From positions 1 through 58,930 of the forward strand of contig MNVR01000030.1 in assembly GCA_001873995.1 (NCBI GenBank): DNA of 58,930 nucleotides. The letters are read 5' to 3'. Position numbers and translations under genes: made by a program. The stretch is from Candidatus Phelpsiimicrobium noxiivivens (GTDB lineage Bacteria > Omnitrophota > Gorgyraeia > Velamenicoccales > Velamenicoccaceae). Of the stretch, positions 1 to 7,852 are shown in pieces. The notes beneath the pieces were generated by a model. The model worked only from the letters and a program-made list of their open reading frames with translations. It was not told the origin of the DNA and ran no database searches. How positions within the stretch are numbered: position 1 is the first letter of the stretch; every line of letters starts with the position of its first letter.

Positions 1-17
1 AAAAACGGGGCGTTTTT
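1..17 (+). terminator. Hairpin at window edge, likely terminator of an upstream gene
   Basis: AAAAACG pairs with CGTTTTT around a GGG loop, and the 3' arm doubles as a short U-tract. The gene it would terminate lies outside the window, so orientation and role are inferred. Bases 18-83 after it show no gene. Confidence 0.4.
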
Positions 18-83
18 CTTGGAAAATTAAATTAGGGACACATCCTATTTTTCCAATGCGGGTTTGGAATAGGTTAGAAAAAT

Positions 84-284
84 ATGGGCGCTAATTTAAT
101 TGGTGGTATATTATTCAGTATGATAGGAATGGCTGCTTTAGGCTACGGCAAGAAACAAGGTAGTGCTAAGCCGATGTTCATAGGCGTCTTTTTGCTCGTT
201 TATCCATATTTTATATCCAATACTATAGCGCTGTATTGCATCGGCGTTGCCTTGACAGTATCTCTTTTTATTTTTAAAGATTAG
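84..284 (+). CDS. Small hypothetical membrane protein
   Basis: A 66-residue protein that I cannot assign to a named family. It has a glycine-rich first hydrophobic segment (about residues 4-22), a short basic loop (GYGKKQGSAK), and one long or two short hydrophobic segments (about 30-63), so it is probably an integral membrane protein with two or three helices. No catalytic motif is visible. The stop is followed by a small GAGGCCGGACCTC palindrome. The hydrophobic pattern supports a real gene. An overlapping minus-strand frame is taken as a shadow. Function unknown. Confidence 0.6.
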   Translation: MGANLIGGILFSMIGMAALGYGKKQGSAKPMFIGVFLLVYPYFISNTIALYCIGVALTVSLFIFKD

Positions 285-290
285 ATACAT

Positions 291-306
291 CGAGGCCGGA
301 CCTCGG
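291..306. repeat. Short GAGGCCGGACCTC palindrome after a stop codon
   Basis: CGAGGCCGGACCTCGG lies seven bases after the upstream stop. The same core recurs as both arms of the hairpin at 24491-24520 and, as a variant, at 35568-35585, each time just after a gene end. The three sites may be degenerate copies of one terminator-like repeat. Confidence 0.45.
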
Positions 307-389
307 TATATGATATGGAGCAAAAATGGGTTATGTGAGTATCAAAGAATAAATGTTTCAAGTTACCAGGGCCTGTTTTCTAGTGTTAA

Positions 390-437
390 GACGCGGCTGA
401 ACGTGTCTTCTTGAGGAAGAAATAGGCCGGGCAAAAG
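390..437 (+). promoter_or_regulatory. Structured 5' leader of the exported protein gene
   Basis: The 169-base gap before the next gene holds a foldable stretch. Outer arms GGCCT and AGGCC enclose AAGACGCG/CGTGTCTT (8 bp with one wobble, loop GCTGAA), followed by CTTC/GAAG. No U-tract follows, so it is not an obvious terminator. It matches no riboswitch that I recognise. Confidence 0.35.
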
Positions 438-453
438 ATCTGGGTAATATTAA

Positions 454-1005
454 ATGAGACAAATTGTCATTTTTGGGATCTTGGGTGTTATGCTGATGTT
501 AGCGCCCATGGGGTTCGCGGAGGTCCAGGCGCAGAAGTACGGATTATTCTGGATAGATGTGCCACAAGGTTGGCAGTGGAATGAAGACGAAGACGGCGTA
601 ACTATTATGAATCCTGTCGGCAGTCGTGGGATCCGTATTGATCTTAAGGCGATTGAAGGCATTAACGACGACGCGGCTGTTATGGAGCTTATATCGGATA
701 CTGCCGCGGTAAAAGTATATGAATTGGTTTCAAAGAATGGCAAGACTGTCTTGGAGGTTGATAGAAAAATAGGGGGTGTTTTTGCCCTTCAGCGCGGATT
801 TATCATATCAACACCAAATGGTATGAGGCAGGCAACAGCTATCGTATTTTTTCATAACAAGCATCTTTTTAATGTTTATATTGAGGCCCCTCGTGAATTT
901 CAGCGCGTAGAAATGGAAGCGATAGTGGATACGATAAAGTTTGAAGCTCCGGAGCCGGAAGATAAGAAAGATGAGGCAGCCGATCAAGTTAAAGCGGAGC
1001 CTTAA
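454..1005 (+). CDS. Exported hypothetical protein
   Basis: A 183-residue protein with a clear N-terminal signal peptide: basic start, hydrophobic core to about residue 20, and a likely cut near the Ala-Gln-Ala region before residue 27. The mature part is a compact alpha/beta-looking domain of about 130 residues. It resembles small periplasmic proteins of the PsbP/DUF1795 kind only in general style, so I give no family. The last 20 residues are rich in Glu, Asp and Lys, probably a disordered tail. The Shine-Dalgarno sequence is weak. It is followed after about 55 bases by a CBS-domain gene. Function unknown. Confidence 0.65.
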   Translation: MRQIVIFGILGVMLMLAPMGFAEVQAQKYGLFWIDVPQGWQWNEDEDGVTIMNPVGSRGIRIDLKAIEGINDDAAVMELISDTAAVKVYELVSKNGKTVLEVDRKIGGVFALQRGFIISTPNGMRQATAIVFFHNKHLFNVYIEAPREFQRVEMEAIVDTIKFEAPEPEDKKDEAADQVKAEP

Positions 1006-1060
1006 GGCTGCCCGCGAGTCACACAGTGGATAAAGTTTATTGAGCTGATCGGAGGTGAGT

Positions 1061-1498
1061 ATGTTAGTTAAAGAAATAATGACAAAAGAAGTTGTGACCA
1101 TAAGGCCTGAGGCAACATTAGCAGAAGCCGTTAGGTTTTTAAAACAGCACCGTATTAATGGCATTCCGGTCGTTACAGATGGCGGCGTTTTAGTGGGTAT
1201 TATCACCATGAGCGATTTATTGCGGCTGTTGCGCGATATAAATTTCTGGAATAAAGTAGAGCAGGCTAGGCCTGAGCTTTCTATCAAAGACGCGTTCTTA
1301 AAAGACAAAGAGCAGGCTATAGTTGAGAAGAAGATGACTCATGGTGTCGTTACGGTGAAGGAAAATGAGATGGTTGAACGCGTCTTAGACCTTATGTCCA
1401 CCCGCAATATCCATACTATACCCGTGATGCGGGATGATAAATTGGCAGGTATTGTGGGCGCAATGGATATAGTTAGCCTGAATTTTTTATTAAGATGA
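1061..1498 (+). CDS. CBS-domain pair protein
   Basis: A 145-residue protein made almost only of two CBS domains. The first covers about residues 1-60 (VKEIMTKEVVTIRPEATLAE, then GIPVVTDGGVLVGIITMSDL) and the second about 85-143 (MTHGVVTVKENEMVERVLD, then HTIPVMRDDKLAGIVGAMDI). Such pairs bind adenosine nucleotides and act as sensors or regulators of partner proteins; the ligand cannot be read from sequence. ATG 1061 is chosen over GTG 1055 because GGAGGT at 1051-1056 is correctly spaced for it. The stop overlaps the next start (ATGA), so it is translationally coupled to the following exported protein. Confidence 0.88.
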   Translation: MLVKEIMTKEVVTIRPEATLAEAVRFLKQHRINGIPVVTDGGVLVGIITMSDLLRLLRDINFWNKVEQARPELSIKDAFLKDKEQAIVEKKMTHGVVTVKENEMVERVLDLMSTRNIHTIPVMRDDKLAGIVGAMDIVSLNFLLR

Positions 1499-2016
1499 AA
1501 AATATCCTGGCTTTTATAACGGCTTTTTTTATTTTTGCAGTTTTTGTTTCAGGCCAGGCGTTTGAAGAGCCTAAGCGCTTTAATGTTATTTTTGAAGATC
1601 TCAGGCCGCTTGACTCGGACCACAGCGTTCCTTGCCCGGCTGAGTTCTTCTTCACATATGGAGAAAAAGCCATAATAATTAACACACTCTCGGAATACAA
1701 GGATTTTGTTAATAATAAAGCCAATTGCAACTCGCAGAAACCTCCGGAGATAGATTTTACGAGAAAGGTTCTATTGGGCAGATATGTTATAATAGCCGGT
1801 TGTAATGCCCCGGTGTTTGATAAAGAAGTCATTCAGGATGACGAAAAGAAAGAAGTGAAATATACTGTTACAGCAAGACAGAAAGGCACGTGTGCCAGGC
1901 TTTGGGGTGATATGAACTGGATAGTTATGCCTAAAGCGCCTCAAGATTACGCGGTTATCATAGATGTGAGAGAATTTGTTGAATCCGAGCAAGTATCTGT
2001 ATCTATTGAAAAATAA
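1495..2016 (+). CDS. Exported hypothetical protein with four cysteines
   Basis: A 173-residue protein beginning with a signal peptide (hydrophobic residues 4-20, GQA near the cut). The mature domain carries four cysteines in the contexts PCPAEF, NCNSQ, GCNAP and TCARL, enough for two disulfides in the periplasm. The general layout recalls secreted protease-inhibitor-like (PrcB-type) domains, but that is a weak resemblance and not a call. The start overlaps the stop of the CBS gene by four bases, so the two form one transcription unit. A 99-base gap with no clear terminator follows before apgM. Confidence 0.6.
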   Translation: MKNILAFITAFFIFAVFVSGQAFEEPKRFNVIFEDLRPLDSDHSVPCPAEFFFTYGEKAIIINTLSEYKDFVNNKANCNSQKPPEIDFTRKVLLGRYVIIAGCNAPVFDKEVIQDDEKKEVKYTVTARQKGTCARLWGDMNWIVMPKAPQDYAVIIDVREFVESEQVSVSIEK

Positions 2017-2115
2017 CTTACCCCTTGTCACCTCATCTTGAGAGTGTTAAAATAGCCCCTTTGAAACTTTCGATGAGTCCACAATAGGGTCAGGCATTTT
2101 CAAGGAGGAACGTAA

Positions 2116-3399
2116 ATGAAGAAGATACTTTATGTTGTGTTAGATGGCTTAGGAGATACTCCTATCAAGGAGTTAGGAGATAAGACTCCTTTAGAGGCGG
2201 CTTTTACGCCGAATATGGATAAACTTGCTCAAAAAGGCCAGAGCGGTGTCGTCAATACAGTTGGCAAGGGTATAGCGCCAGAGTCAGATATCGCGGTTAT
2301 CAGTTTATTGGGTTATGACGCCCATAAATATTATACAGGGAGGGGGCCTCTTGAGTCATTTGCTGAAGGCCTGAAAGTGGAGGACGGTAATGTAGCTTTC
2401 CGCGTTAATTTTGCCACTGTAGAGGATGATGGCATAAAGATCAAGGATCGCAGGGTAGGCCGTAACCTTACGACTGAAGAGGCGACTCTGCTTGCCAAAG
2501 AGATAAATTCTAAAGTAACGTTGACTTCCGCCACTTTTGAATTTAAGAATACTATAGGCCACCGCGGCATCCTGGTTATCCGCGCTATGCATTCACAGCT
2601 TTCTGCCTGGATAACCAATACAGACCCGGCTTATGATAGAGATGGCGTATTTGGCCTGGCAAAAGAGAAATTTGAGCCGTATGTTGACGTTTGCAAACCC
2701 ATACCTGGTTATGAAAACTCAAAACCCGCACAGGAAGCCGCGGCTTTATTGAATGAATTCACCGTAAAATCTCATAAGGTGCTTGCTGAGGCTGCTATTA
2801 ATAAGAAGCGCGTGGCTGACGGTAAGGTGCCGGCGAATATCATTCTTTGCCGCGACGCCGGAGATCACCTGCCTAAATTCCCACCGATGTCAGAATTATA
2901 TAAAGTAAATTTTGGTTCTTTTGTTGAGATGCCGGTTGAAAAAGGCATAGCGCTATTGACCGGAATGGCCATTGTGGATGTCCCTTCTAACACAGGGCAT
3001 CCGGATGTAGATTATTCCATTTGGGCAAAAATAGCCCTTCAGAAGATAAAAGAATTTGATGGCCTATACATTCATATCAAGGGGCCGGATGAACCCGGTC
3101 ACGATGGTGATTACAATAAAAAGAAGGCTTCCATTGAAGCAATAGATAAACATTTTTTCGCGGATCTCCTCCCGCATTTAAAGCTCAAAGATTGTATAAT
3201 TATCGTTACGGCTGACCACTCTACGCCTTGCAGGCTTAAAGCGCATTCTGCTGACCCGGCGCCTCTGATCGTGGTAGGCGGGAACATTAAGCCTGACGGA
3301 ACTTTGAGTTTTTCTGAAAAAGCGTGTCACGAAGGCTCTTTAGGAGAACTTTTAGGCAAAGATCTTATGGGCTTGCTTATAAAATTAGCCAGCGATTAA
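2116..3399 (+). CDS. apgM: 2,3-bisphosphoglycerate-independent phosphoglycerate mutase, archaeal type
   Basis: Interconverts 3- and 2-phosphoglycerate in glycolysis and gluconeogenesis. The 427-residue length and motifs fit the ApgM branch of the alkaline-phosphatase superfamily: start VVLDGLGDTPI (metal-binding Asp), PESDIAVISLLGYD with the catalytic serine, GRGPLES, and C-terminal metal-binding segments KGPDEPGHDGD and VTADHSTPC. The usual bacterial GpmI is longer (about 510), so this is the archaeal-type enzyme, found in scattered bacteria. A strong AAGGAGG lies seven bases before the ATG. mnmG follows after a short gap. Confidence 0.93.
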   Translation: MKKILYVVLDGLGDTPIKELGDKTPLEAAFTPNMDKLAQKGQSGVVNTVGKGIAPESDIAVISLLGYDAHKYYTGRGPLESFAEGLKVEDGNVAFRVNFATVEDDGIKIKDRRVGRNLTTEEATLLAKEINSKVTLTSATFEFKNTIGHRGILVIRAMHSQLSAWITNTDPAYDRDGVFGLAKEKFEPYVDVCKPIPGYENSKPAQEAAALLNEFTVKSHKVLAEAAINKKRVADGKVPANIILCRDAGDHLPKFPPMSELYKVNFGSFVEMPVEKGIALLTGMAIVDVPSNTGHPDVDYSIWAKIALQKIKEFDGLYIHIKGPDEPGHDGDYNKKKASIEAIDKHFFADLLPHLKLKDCIIIVTADHSTPCRLKAHSADPAPLIVVGGNIKPDGTLSFSEKACHEGSLGELLGKDLMGLLIKLASD

Positions 3400-3432
3400 A
3401 TTAAAGCCTCGTGTCCATTCCCTCTCATATTT

Positions 3433-5334
3433 ATGACTATGCTCAAATCAAAAAAATACGATTGCATTGTAGTGGGCGCGGGCCATGCCGGAGCTGAGGC
3501 GGCTTACTGCGCGTCAAAGATGGGCGTTCGTTGCCTTCTTCTGACAATGAACCTTGATTCCATAGGGGCCATGTCCTGTAATCCTGCGATCGGAGGCATT
3601 GGCAAGGGGCAGTTAGTCAAAGAAGTAGACGCGCTTGGCGGCATGATGGGTATGGCCGCGGATGCCTGTGGCATACAATTCAGGAGACTGAATTCTTCAA
3701 AAGGGCCTGCTGTCCGGTCTACCAGGGCCCAGGAAGACATGTTCCGCTACAGGCTTTTTGTAAAAGTGTTTCTTGAAAAACAGGAAAACTTAGAGATAAG
3801 GCAGGCGCAGGCAAGTGAGGCCTTGGTTGACGGCAAAACCGTTGTAGGCATCAGGACCTCAGTAGGAGAGGCGTTCTACGCGAAAACTGTTGTGATAACG
3901 CCAGGCACTTTTTTAAACGGCCTTATCCATATCGGGCTGACGCACTTTCCCGGAGGCAGATTAGGCGAGCAATCGTCAACGGCCCTTGCTGAAAGTTTAA
4001 AAACGCTTGGGCTTAGTTTTAAGCGTTTTAAGACAGGCACATGCCCGCGCCTGGACGCGCGCAGCATTAATTATAAGCAATTGATAAGGCAGGACGGCGA
4101 TGAGGAGCCTGCGCATTTTTCTTTCGCGACGACACAGATCTCTTCGGCTCAGGTCCCGTGTTATATTACCTATACCAACAAAAACACGCATGATATTATC
4201 AGGCAGGGCCTTGACCGCTCACCTTTGTATACGGGTAAAATAAAAGCCACTGGCGTGCGTTATTGTCCATCTATTGAGGATAAGATAACGCGCTTCGCCA
4301 GCCGCGGCAGGCACCAGGTATTTTTAGAACCCGAAGGTTTGGATACTGTGGAGGTTTACCCCAACGGCGTCTCAACTAGTTTGCCTATAGATGTGCAGAT
4401 CGAGATGCTGCATTCTATTGAGGGTTTGGAAGAAGCGCGTATTATGCGGCCTGGGTACGCGATAGAATATGATCTTATTGACGCGACAGAGCTTTTTCCG
4501 ACACTTGAATCTAAGCTTTGTCAAAACCTATTTTTTGCCGGGCAGATAAATGGTACCACCGGATATGAAGAGGCAGCGGCGCAGGGATGGGTCGCGGGCG
4601 CCAACGCGGCGCTTCGCGCCAAGAACAAAAAACATTTTATTTTAGGCCGCGATCGGTCTTATATAGGTGTTTTGATAGATGACCTGACAACGAAAGGGAC
4701 TGATGAGCCCTATCGTATGTTCACATCAAGGGTGGAGTATCGTCTTATCCTAAGGGAGGATAATGCCGATCTAAGGCTTCAGGCTTTCGCGTACGAATTA
4801 GGCCTATTAAAAGAAGAAGATAAGAAAGCGCTTGATAATAAAAGACAGCGCATAGAAGAGGGTGTAGCGTATCTGAAAAAAACGCGCCTGAAACCGTGCG
4901 ATGTCAATCCTAGGCTCGCGGCGCTGAATTCTTCGTTAGTCTCAGAGCCGGTTTCTCTTGAAGATCTGCTAAAGAGGCCTGAGCTGAGTTTTAAGGACCT
5001 GGTTGTTTTAAACGGCATACTTGATAACTTAGGCTATTTGACACAAGATACAGTCGAGCAGATCGAAATTGATATCAAATACGCGGGTTTTATTAGGCGC
5101 CAGATTGAAGAGGTCAGCCGTTTTAATAAAATAGAGAATATAAAATTACCGGCCGGGCTGGACTATAGAAAGATCCGTGGCTTATCCAGGGAGATAATGG
5201 AGAAATTAGAAAATTTTAAGCCTTTGTCGCTTGGACAGGCAGCGAGGATCTCAGGGGTGACACCTGCGGCTATCTCGTTATTGATGGTCTATCTTAATAA
5301 GATACATAAAGCAGAGAGTAAAAATACGGAATAA
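3433..5334 (+). CDS. mnmG: tRNA uridine-34 5-carboxymethylaminomethyl modification enzyme
   Basis: FAD protein that, with MnmE, installs cmnm5U at tRNA wobble position 34. At 633 residues it has the family length. Visible are the N-terminal dinucleotide fold [19 protein letters not shown], the signature [20 protein letters not shown], the FAD segment [14 protein letters not shown], and GYEEAAAQG near the middle, then the helical C-terminal MnmE/tRNA-binding region ending in [11 protein letters not shown]. No clear Shine-Dalgarno precedes ATG 3433; ATG 3439 is an alternative. mnmE is not in this window. The stop is followed by a truncated copy of the CCTACA-loop element. Confidence 0.95.
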   Translation: MTMLKSKKYDCIVVGAGHAGAEAAYCASKMGVRCLLLTMNLDSIGAMSCNPAIGGIGKGQLVKEVDALGGMMGMAADACGIQFRRLNSSKGPAVRSTRAQEDMFRYRLFVKVFLEKQENLEIRQAQASEALVDGKTVVGIRTSVGEAFYAKTVVITPGTFLNGLIHIGLTHFPGGRLGEQSSTALAESLKTLGLSFKRFKTGTCPRLDARSINYKQLIRQDGDEEPAHFSFATTQISSAQVPCYITYTNKNTHDIIRQGLDRSPLYTGKIKATGVRYCPSIEDKITRFASRGRHQVFLEPEGLDTVEVYPNGVSTSLPIDVQIEMLHSIEGLEEARIMRPGYAIEYDLIDATELFPTLESKLCQNLFFAGQINGTTGYEEAAAQGWVAGANAALRAKNKKHFILGRDRSYIGVLIDDLTTKGTDEPYRMFTSRVEYRLILREDNADLRLQAFAYELGLLKEEDKKALDNKRQRIEEGVAYLKKTRLKPCDVNPRLAALNSSLVSEPVSLEDLLKRPELSFKDLVVLNGILDNLGYLTQDTVEQIEIDIKYAGFIRRQIEEVSRFNKIENIKLPAGLDYRKIRGLSREIMEKLENFKPLSLGQAARISGVTPAAISLLMVYLNKIHKAESKNTE

Positions 5335-5340
5335 GCGTTA

Positions 5341-5403
5341 TATCCCTTGTTCGCTTCGGGCCTAACTTTGTAGGGAATAAATACCTACAGGAGGCAAAGT
5401 TAA
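5341..5403 (+). repeat. CCTACA-loop two-hairpin element, copy 1 (5'-truncated)
   Basis: Hairpin 2 is TAACTTTG (5363-5370) with CAAAGTTA (5395-5402). Its loop holds TAGGGAATAAATACCTACA and then GGAGG (5390-5394), which is the ribosome binding site of the next gene. The 3' arm runs into the start codon at 5403. Only the end of hairpin 1 remains (CCC...CGGG at 5344-5360). Compare 17426, 33843, 37488, 44604 and 46457. Confidence 0.7.
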
Positions 5404-6062
5404 TGAAGAAAATAAGTTTTAAGAAACTTAGGCTTTGGTTCATGTATCCTCTTTTTATCGCTTATCCTTTTGTAGCGTCAGCAAATGATCTTTATTTTTG
5501 GTGCGGTGTTACTTTTATTATTCTAGGCCTTTTGGTCCGTTTCTGGGCGAGCGGATATATTATGAAATCAAGGGTTTTGGCTACCAGCGGGCCGTATGCC
5601 TACACAAGGAATCCTTTATATCTTGGTAATTTTATATTAGGTTTTGGTATCAGTATTATTTCAGGCAGTTTTTGGCTGGTATTTTATTACTTTCTCGCTT
5701 TTATTATTCTTTACGTGGGCACGATAAAGGAGGAGCAGGCATCTCTTGAGGTGAAGTTCGGATCATCGTACCGCGATTATACATCGTCTGTGCCGATGTT
5801 CTTTCCTTCACTGAAGCCCTACAAAAGATCAGATAAACTAGGTTTTAGTTTGAAGCAGTCGTTTAAGAACGGCGAATTTATCAGGCTTTTCGGATTTTTA
5901 CTTGTGCCTATTACTTTTTACTTCTTTAGTTCCCTTGTCCTTAAAAAAGAGCATTTTAACAACGTGAATCAGGCGGCTATCTTACTTTTTATAGTTTTTT
6001 TCGCGCTTCTGTGGTTTAATATATATATTAGGCGAAAAATGGAAAGGGGACATGATCAATGA
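5403..6062 (+). CDS. Isoprenylcysteine carboxyl methyltransferase-like membrane protein
   Basis: A 219-residue integral membrane protein of the ICMT/phospholipid methyltransferase superfamily. Hydrophobic helices lie near residues 10-27, 32-50, 72-105 and 158-210. Between them sits the typical SAM-binding stretch: TSGPYAYTRNPLYLGNF (the RNPxY signature) and EEQASLEVKFGSSYRDYTSSVP. It probably methylates a lipid or a small acceptor in the membrane; the substrate cannot be deduced. The start is set by GGAGG inside the loop of the preceding repeat element. The stop overlaps the pilin start (ATGA at 6059). Confidence 0.8.
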   Translation: MKKISFKKLRLWFMYPLFIAYPFVASANDLYFWCGVTFIILGLLVRFWASGYIMKSRVLATSGPYAYTRNPLYLGNFILGFGISIISGSFWLVFYYFLAFIILYVGTIKEEQASLEVKFGSSYRDYTSSVPMFFPSLKPYKRSDKLGFSLKQSFKNGEFIRLFGFLLVPITFYFFSSLVLKKEHFNNVNQAAILLFIVFFALLWFNIYIRRKMERGHDQ

Positions 6063-6481
6063 AGAGGCTGGGTTTTACATTAGTTGAGATCATGATTGTG
6101 GTAGCTATCGTCGTCCTTTTGGCAACGATCGCTATCCCGAATCTGTTAAGGGCAAGGTTGAGCGCCAATGAGGCAGCGGCTGTAGCGAGCCTTAAAACTA
6201 TTTCCTGGGCCGCGCAAACTTATCGCACCTCTAATCCCGGCTACCCAGATAATCTAAGCGAACTATCCACATCGGCGCCGCAGTATGTGGATGCTGTCCT
6301 GGGCTCAGGTTTAAAACAAGGATATAATTTTACTTTGACCGGTGAGGCCAATAGTTTTAATGTCACAGCCTATCCGATGACGCCAAATGTCACGGGCGTA
6401 CGGTCATTTTTTGTGGATACAAGCGGCGTAATACGCAGCTCATCTAACGGCACCGCAGACGATACAAGTCCCGCGATATAA
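6059..6481 (+). CDS. Type IV pilin-like (pseudopilin) protein
   Basis: A 140-residue prepilin. The very short leader (MKRLG) is followed by FTLVEIMIVVAIVVLLATIA, the classic class III prepilin motif with peptidase cleavage between Gly5 and Phe6 and Glu at mature position 5. The conserved N-terminal helix ends in IPNLLRARLSANEAAAV. The globular part (VASLKTISWAAQTYRTSNPGYPDNLSEL in two blocks) matches PilA/GspG-type major subunits common in deltaproteobacteria and Omnitrophota-like genomes. No assembly, peptidase or secretin gene lies nearby, so it is an orphan subunit coupled by overlap to the methyltransferase. Confidence 0.87.
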   Translation: MKRLGFTLVEIMIVVAIVVLLATIAIPNLLRARLSANEAAAVASLKTISWAAQTYRTSNPGYPDNLSELSTSAPQYVDAVLGSGLKQGYNFTLTGEANSFNVTAYPMTPNVTGVRSFFVDTSGVIRSSSNGTADDTSPAI

Positions 6482-6488
6482 CCTTGTC

Positions 6489-7160
6489 ATGCTTGGAAAC
6501 ACCAGGAATTATGATCTGTTAAAAAAATTCGCGCTCTCTGGCGGGGCTGGCCTTTTTGGTGTCGCCGATATCACGGCTATCCGCGATGATTTTCAGTTAT
6601 CTAAAGGCGCTAAAGACAGCTTAGATAAGGCAGTTTGTTTGGGTGTTGGGCTTTCTTCGTTGATCCTTTCTGAGATCAATGGTGAGCCTACCAAACTTTA
6701 TTTTCACCACTATAAGACCGCTAATTTTTTCTTAGATCAGTTGGCTTTCGCTGTCGCAAATTGGATCCAGGAAAGAGGTTTTCAGGCTATGCCTATACCC
6801 GCGTCTCAGATAACTGACTGGGATTTGCAGAAGGCGCACCTTTCACATAAAAAGATAGGAGAGCTGGCGGGATTAGGATGGCTTGGCAGGAACAATCTTC
6901 TGGTCTCGCGAAAGTTCGGAGCGCAATTCAGGATGGCCACTGTCTTGACTGACATGGGCCTAAAAGTTGATAAGCCTGTTAAGGAGGATTGCGGCCGGTG
7001 TTCGGCATGTATCGCGTCGTGCCCCGCGGCAGCTATTCAGAATGACCCTAAGGATTTTAAACACCTCTTATGTTTTGATAAAGTAAAAAGTTTTCAAAGG
7101 CAAAATATCGTAGGGCAGTTCATCTGCGGTATCTGTGTTAAGGCGTGTGGGAGAAAATAG
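6489..7160 (+). CDS. Epoxyqueuosine reductase-like double [4Fe-4S] protein
   Basis: A 223-residue protein related to the QueG family. It has the DUF1730-like segment (HKKIGELAGLGWLGRNNLL) and two iron-sulfur clusters: CGRCSACIASCP around residues 170-181 and CGICVKAC at the end. It is much shorter than QueG (about 350-380), with no C-terminal HEAT-like extension, so it is a QueG-like paralog whose substrate is uncertain. The final codons overlap the next gene (TAGTG at 7158-7162), linking it with the GAF-ANTAR regulator. Confidence 0.75.
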   Translation: MLGNTRNYDLLKKFALSGGAGLFGVADITAIRDDFQLSKGAKDSLDKAVCLGVGLSSLILSEINGEPTKLYFHHYKTANFFLDQLAFAVANWIQERGFQAMPIPASQITDWDLQKAHLSHKKIGELAGLGWLGRNNLLVSRKFGAQFRMATVLTDMGLKVDKPVKEDCGRCSACIASCPAAAIQNDPKDFKHLLCFDKVKSFQRQNIVGQFICGICVKACGRK

Positions 7161-7849
7161 TGGCAAAAAAAACAGCTCATTTGGAAGCTTTATCAAAGAT
7201 CAGCAATGCGATAGTTTCTGATCTTTATTTGGAGGATATATTAAAGCTTATTGTCAATGTTACGGCGCAGGCCCTTGGGTCTAACCTTTGTTCGCTGATG
7301 CTGTTGAATGAAAAAAGAGAGCTTGTTATCCGCGCGACACAAAGTGTCTCCGAGCCTTATATGAAAAAACCTCCCATCAAATTGGGCGAAGGCGTCAGTG
7401 GTAAAGCAGCGCTGCATAATAAGCCCATTGCCGTATATAACGTGCAAGAGGAGAAAGATTATAAGTATAAGGAGATCGCCAAAAAGGAAGGTATATCTTC
7501 GCTTTTGTGTGTGCCTTTAAGTGTTAAGGGTAAGACAATAGGCGTTATCAATCTCTATACTTCAGAACCACATAAGTTCACTAAGAGCGACATTAATGTG
7601 TTGAGCTCTGTGTCAGCTCAGGCAGCTCTTGTTATTGAGAACGCGGAACTGATAGTTAGGACTAAAGTCATTCAGGAAGAACTTGAAACACGTAAGCTTA
7701 TAGAGAAGGCTAAAGGCATCCTCATGAAAGAGAGGTCTATGGGGGAGGCGGAAGTGTATCGCCTTCTTCAGAAGTTCAGCATGGACCATAGAAAATCTAT
7801 GCGTCAGGTAGCTGAAGCGATAATTTTAAACTATGACATTAAAAAGTAA
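7160..7849 (+). CDS. GAF-ANTAR transcription antitermination regulator 1
   Basis: A 229-residue protein with an N-terminal GAF sensor (about residues 8-160; features LYLEDILKLIVNVTAQALGS, GEGVSGKAALHNKPIAVYNV, LLCVPLSVKGKTIGVINLYT) and a C-terminal ANTAR RNA-binding domain (about 165-225; LIEKAKGILMKERSMGEAEV, SMRQVAEAII). ANTAR proteins bind pairs of six-base-loop hairpins and prevent terminator formation. Most use a receiver domain, so here a small ligand bound by GAF is the likely signal. GTG 7160 is favoured by GGGAG at 7149-7153; GTG 7145 is possible. It is a close paralog of the protein at 24701. Its targets may be the leaders at 10.2, 19.8, 24.5 and 27.3 kb. Confidence 0.9.
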   Translation: MAKKTAHLEALSKISNAIVSDLYLEDILKLIVNVTAQALGSNLCSLMLLNEKRELVIRATQSVSEPYMKKPPIKLGEGVSGKAALHNKPIAVYNVQEEKDYKYKEIAKKEGISSLLCVPLSVKGKTIGVINLYTSEPHKFTKSDINVLSSVSAQAALVIENAELIVRTKVIQEELETRKLIEKAKGILMKERSMGEAEVYRLLQKFSMDHRKSMRQVAEAIILNYDIKK

Positions 7850-7852
7850 GTT

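Noticed and set aside
2032-2077. GATGAG and GAAAC near apgM, reminiscent of a hammerhead ribozyme core
   Set aside because: The order of core segments and the required three stems do not fit. Only a CTCATC/GATGAG inverted repeat remains.
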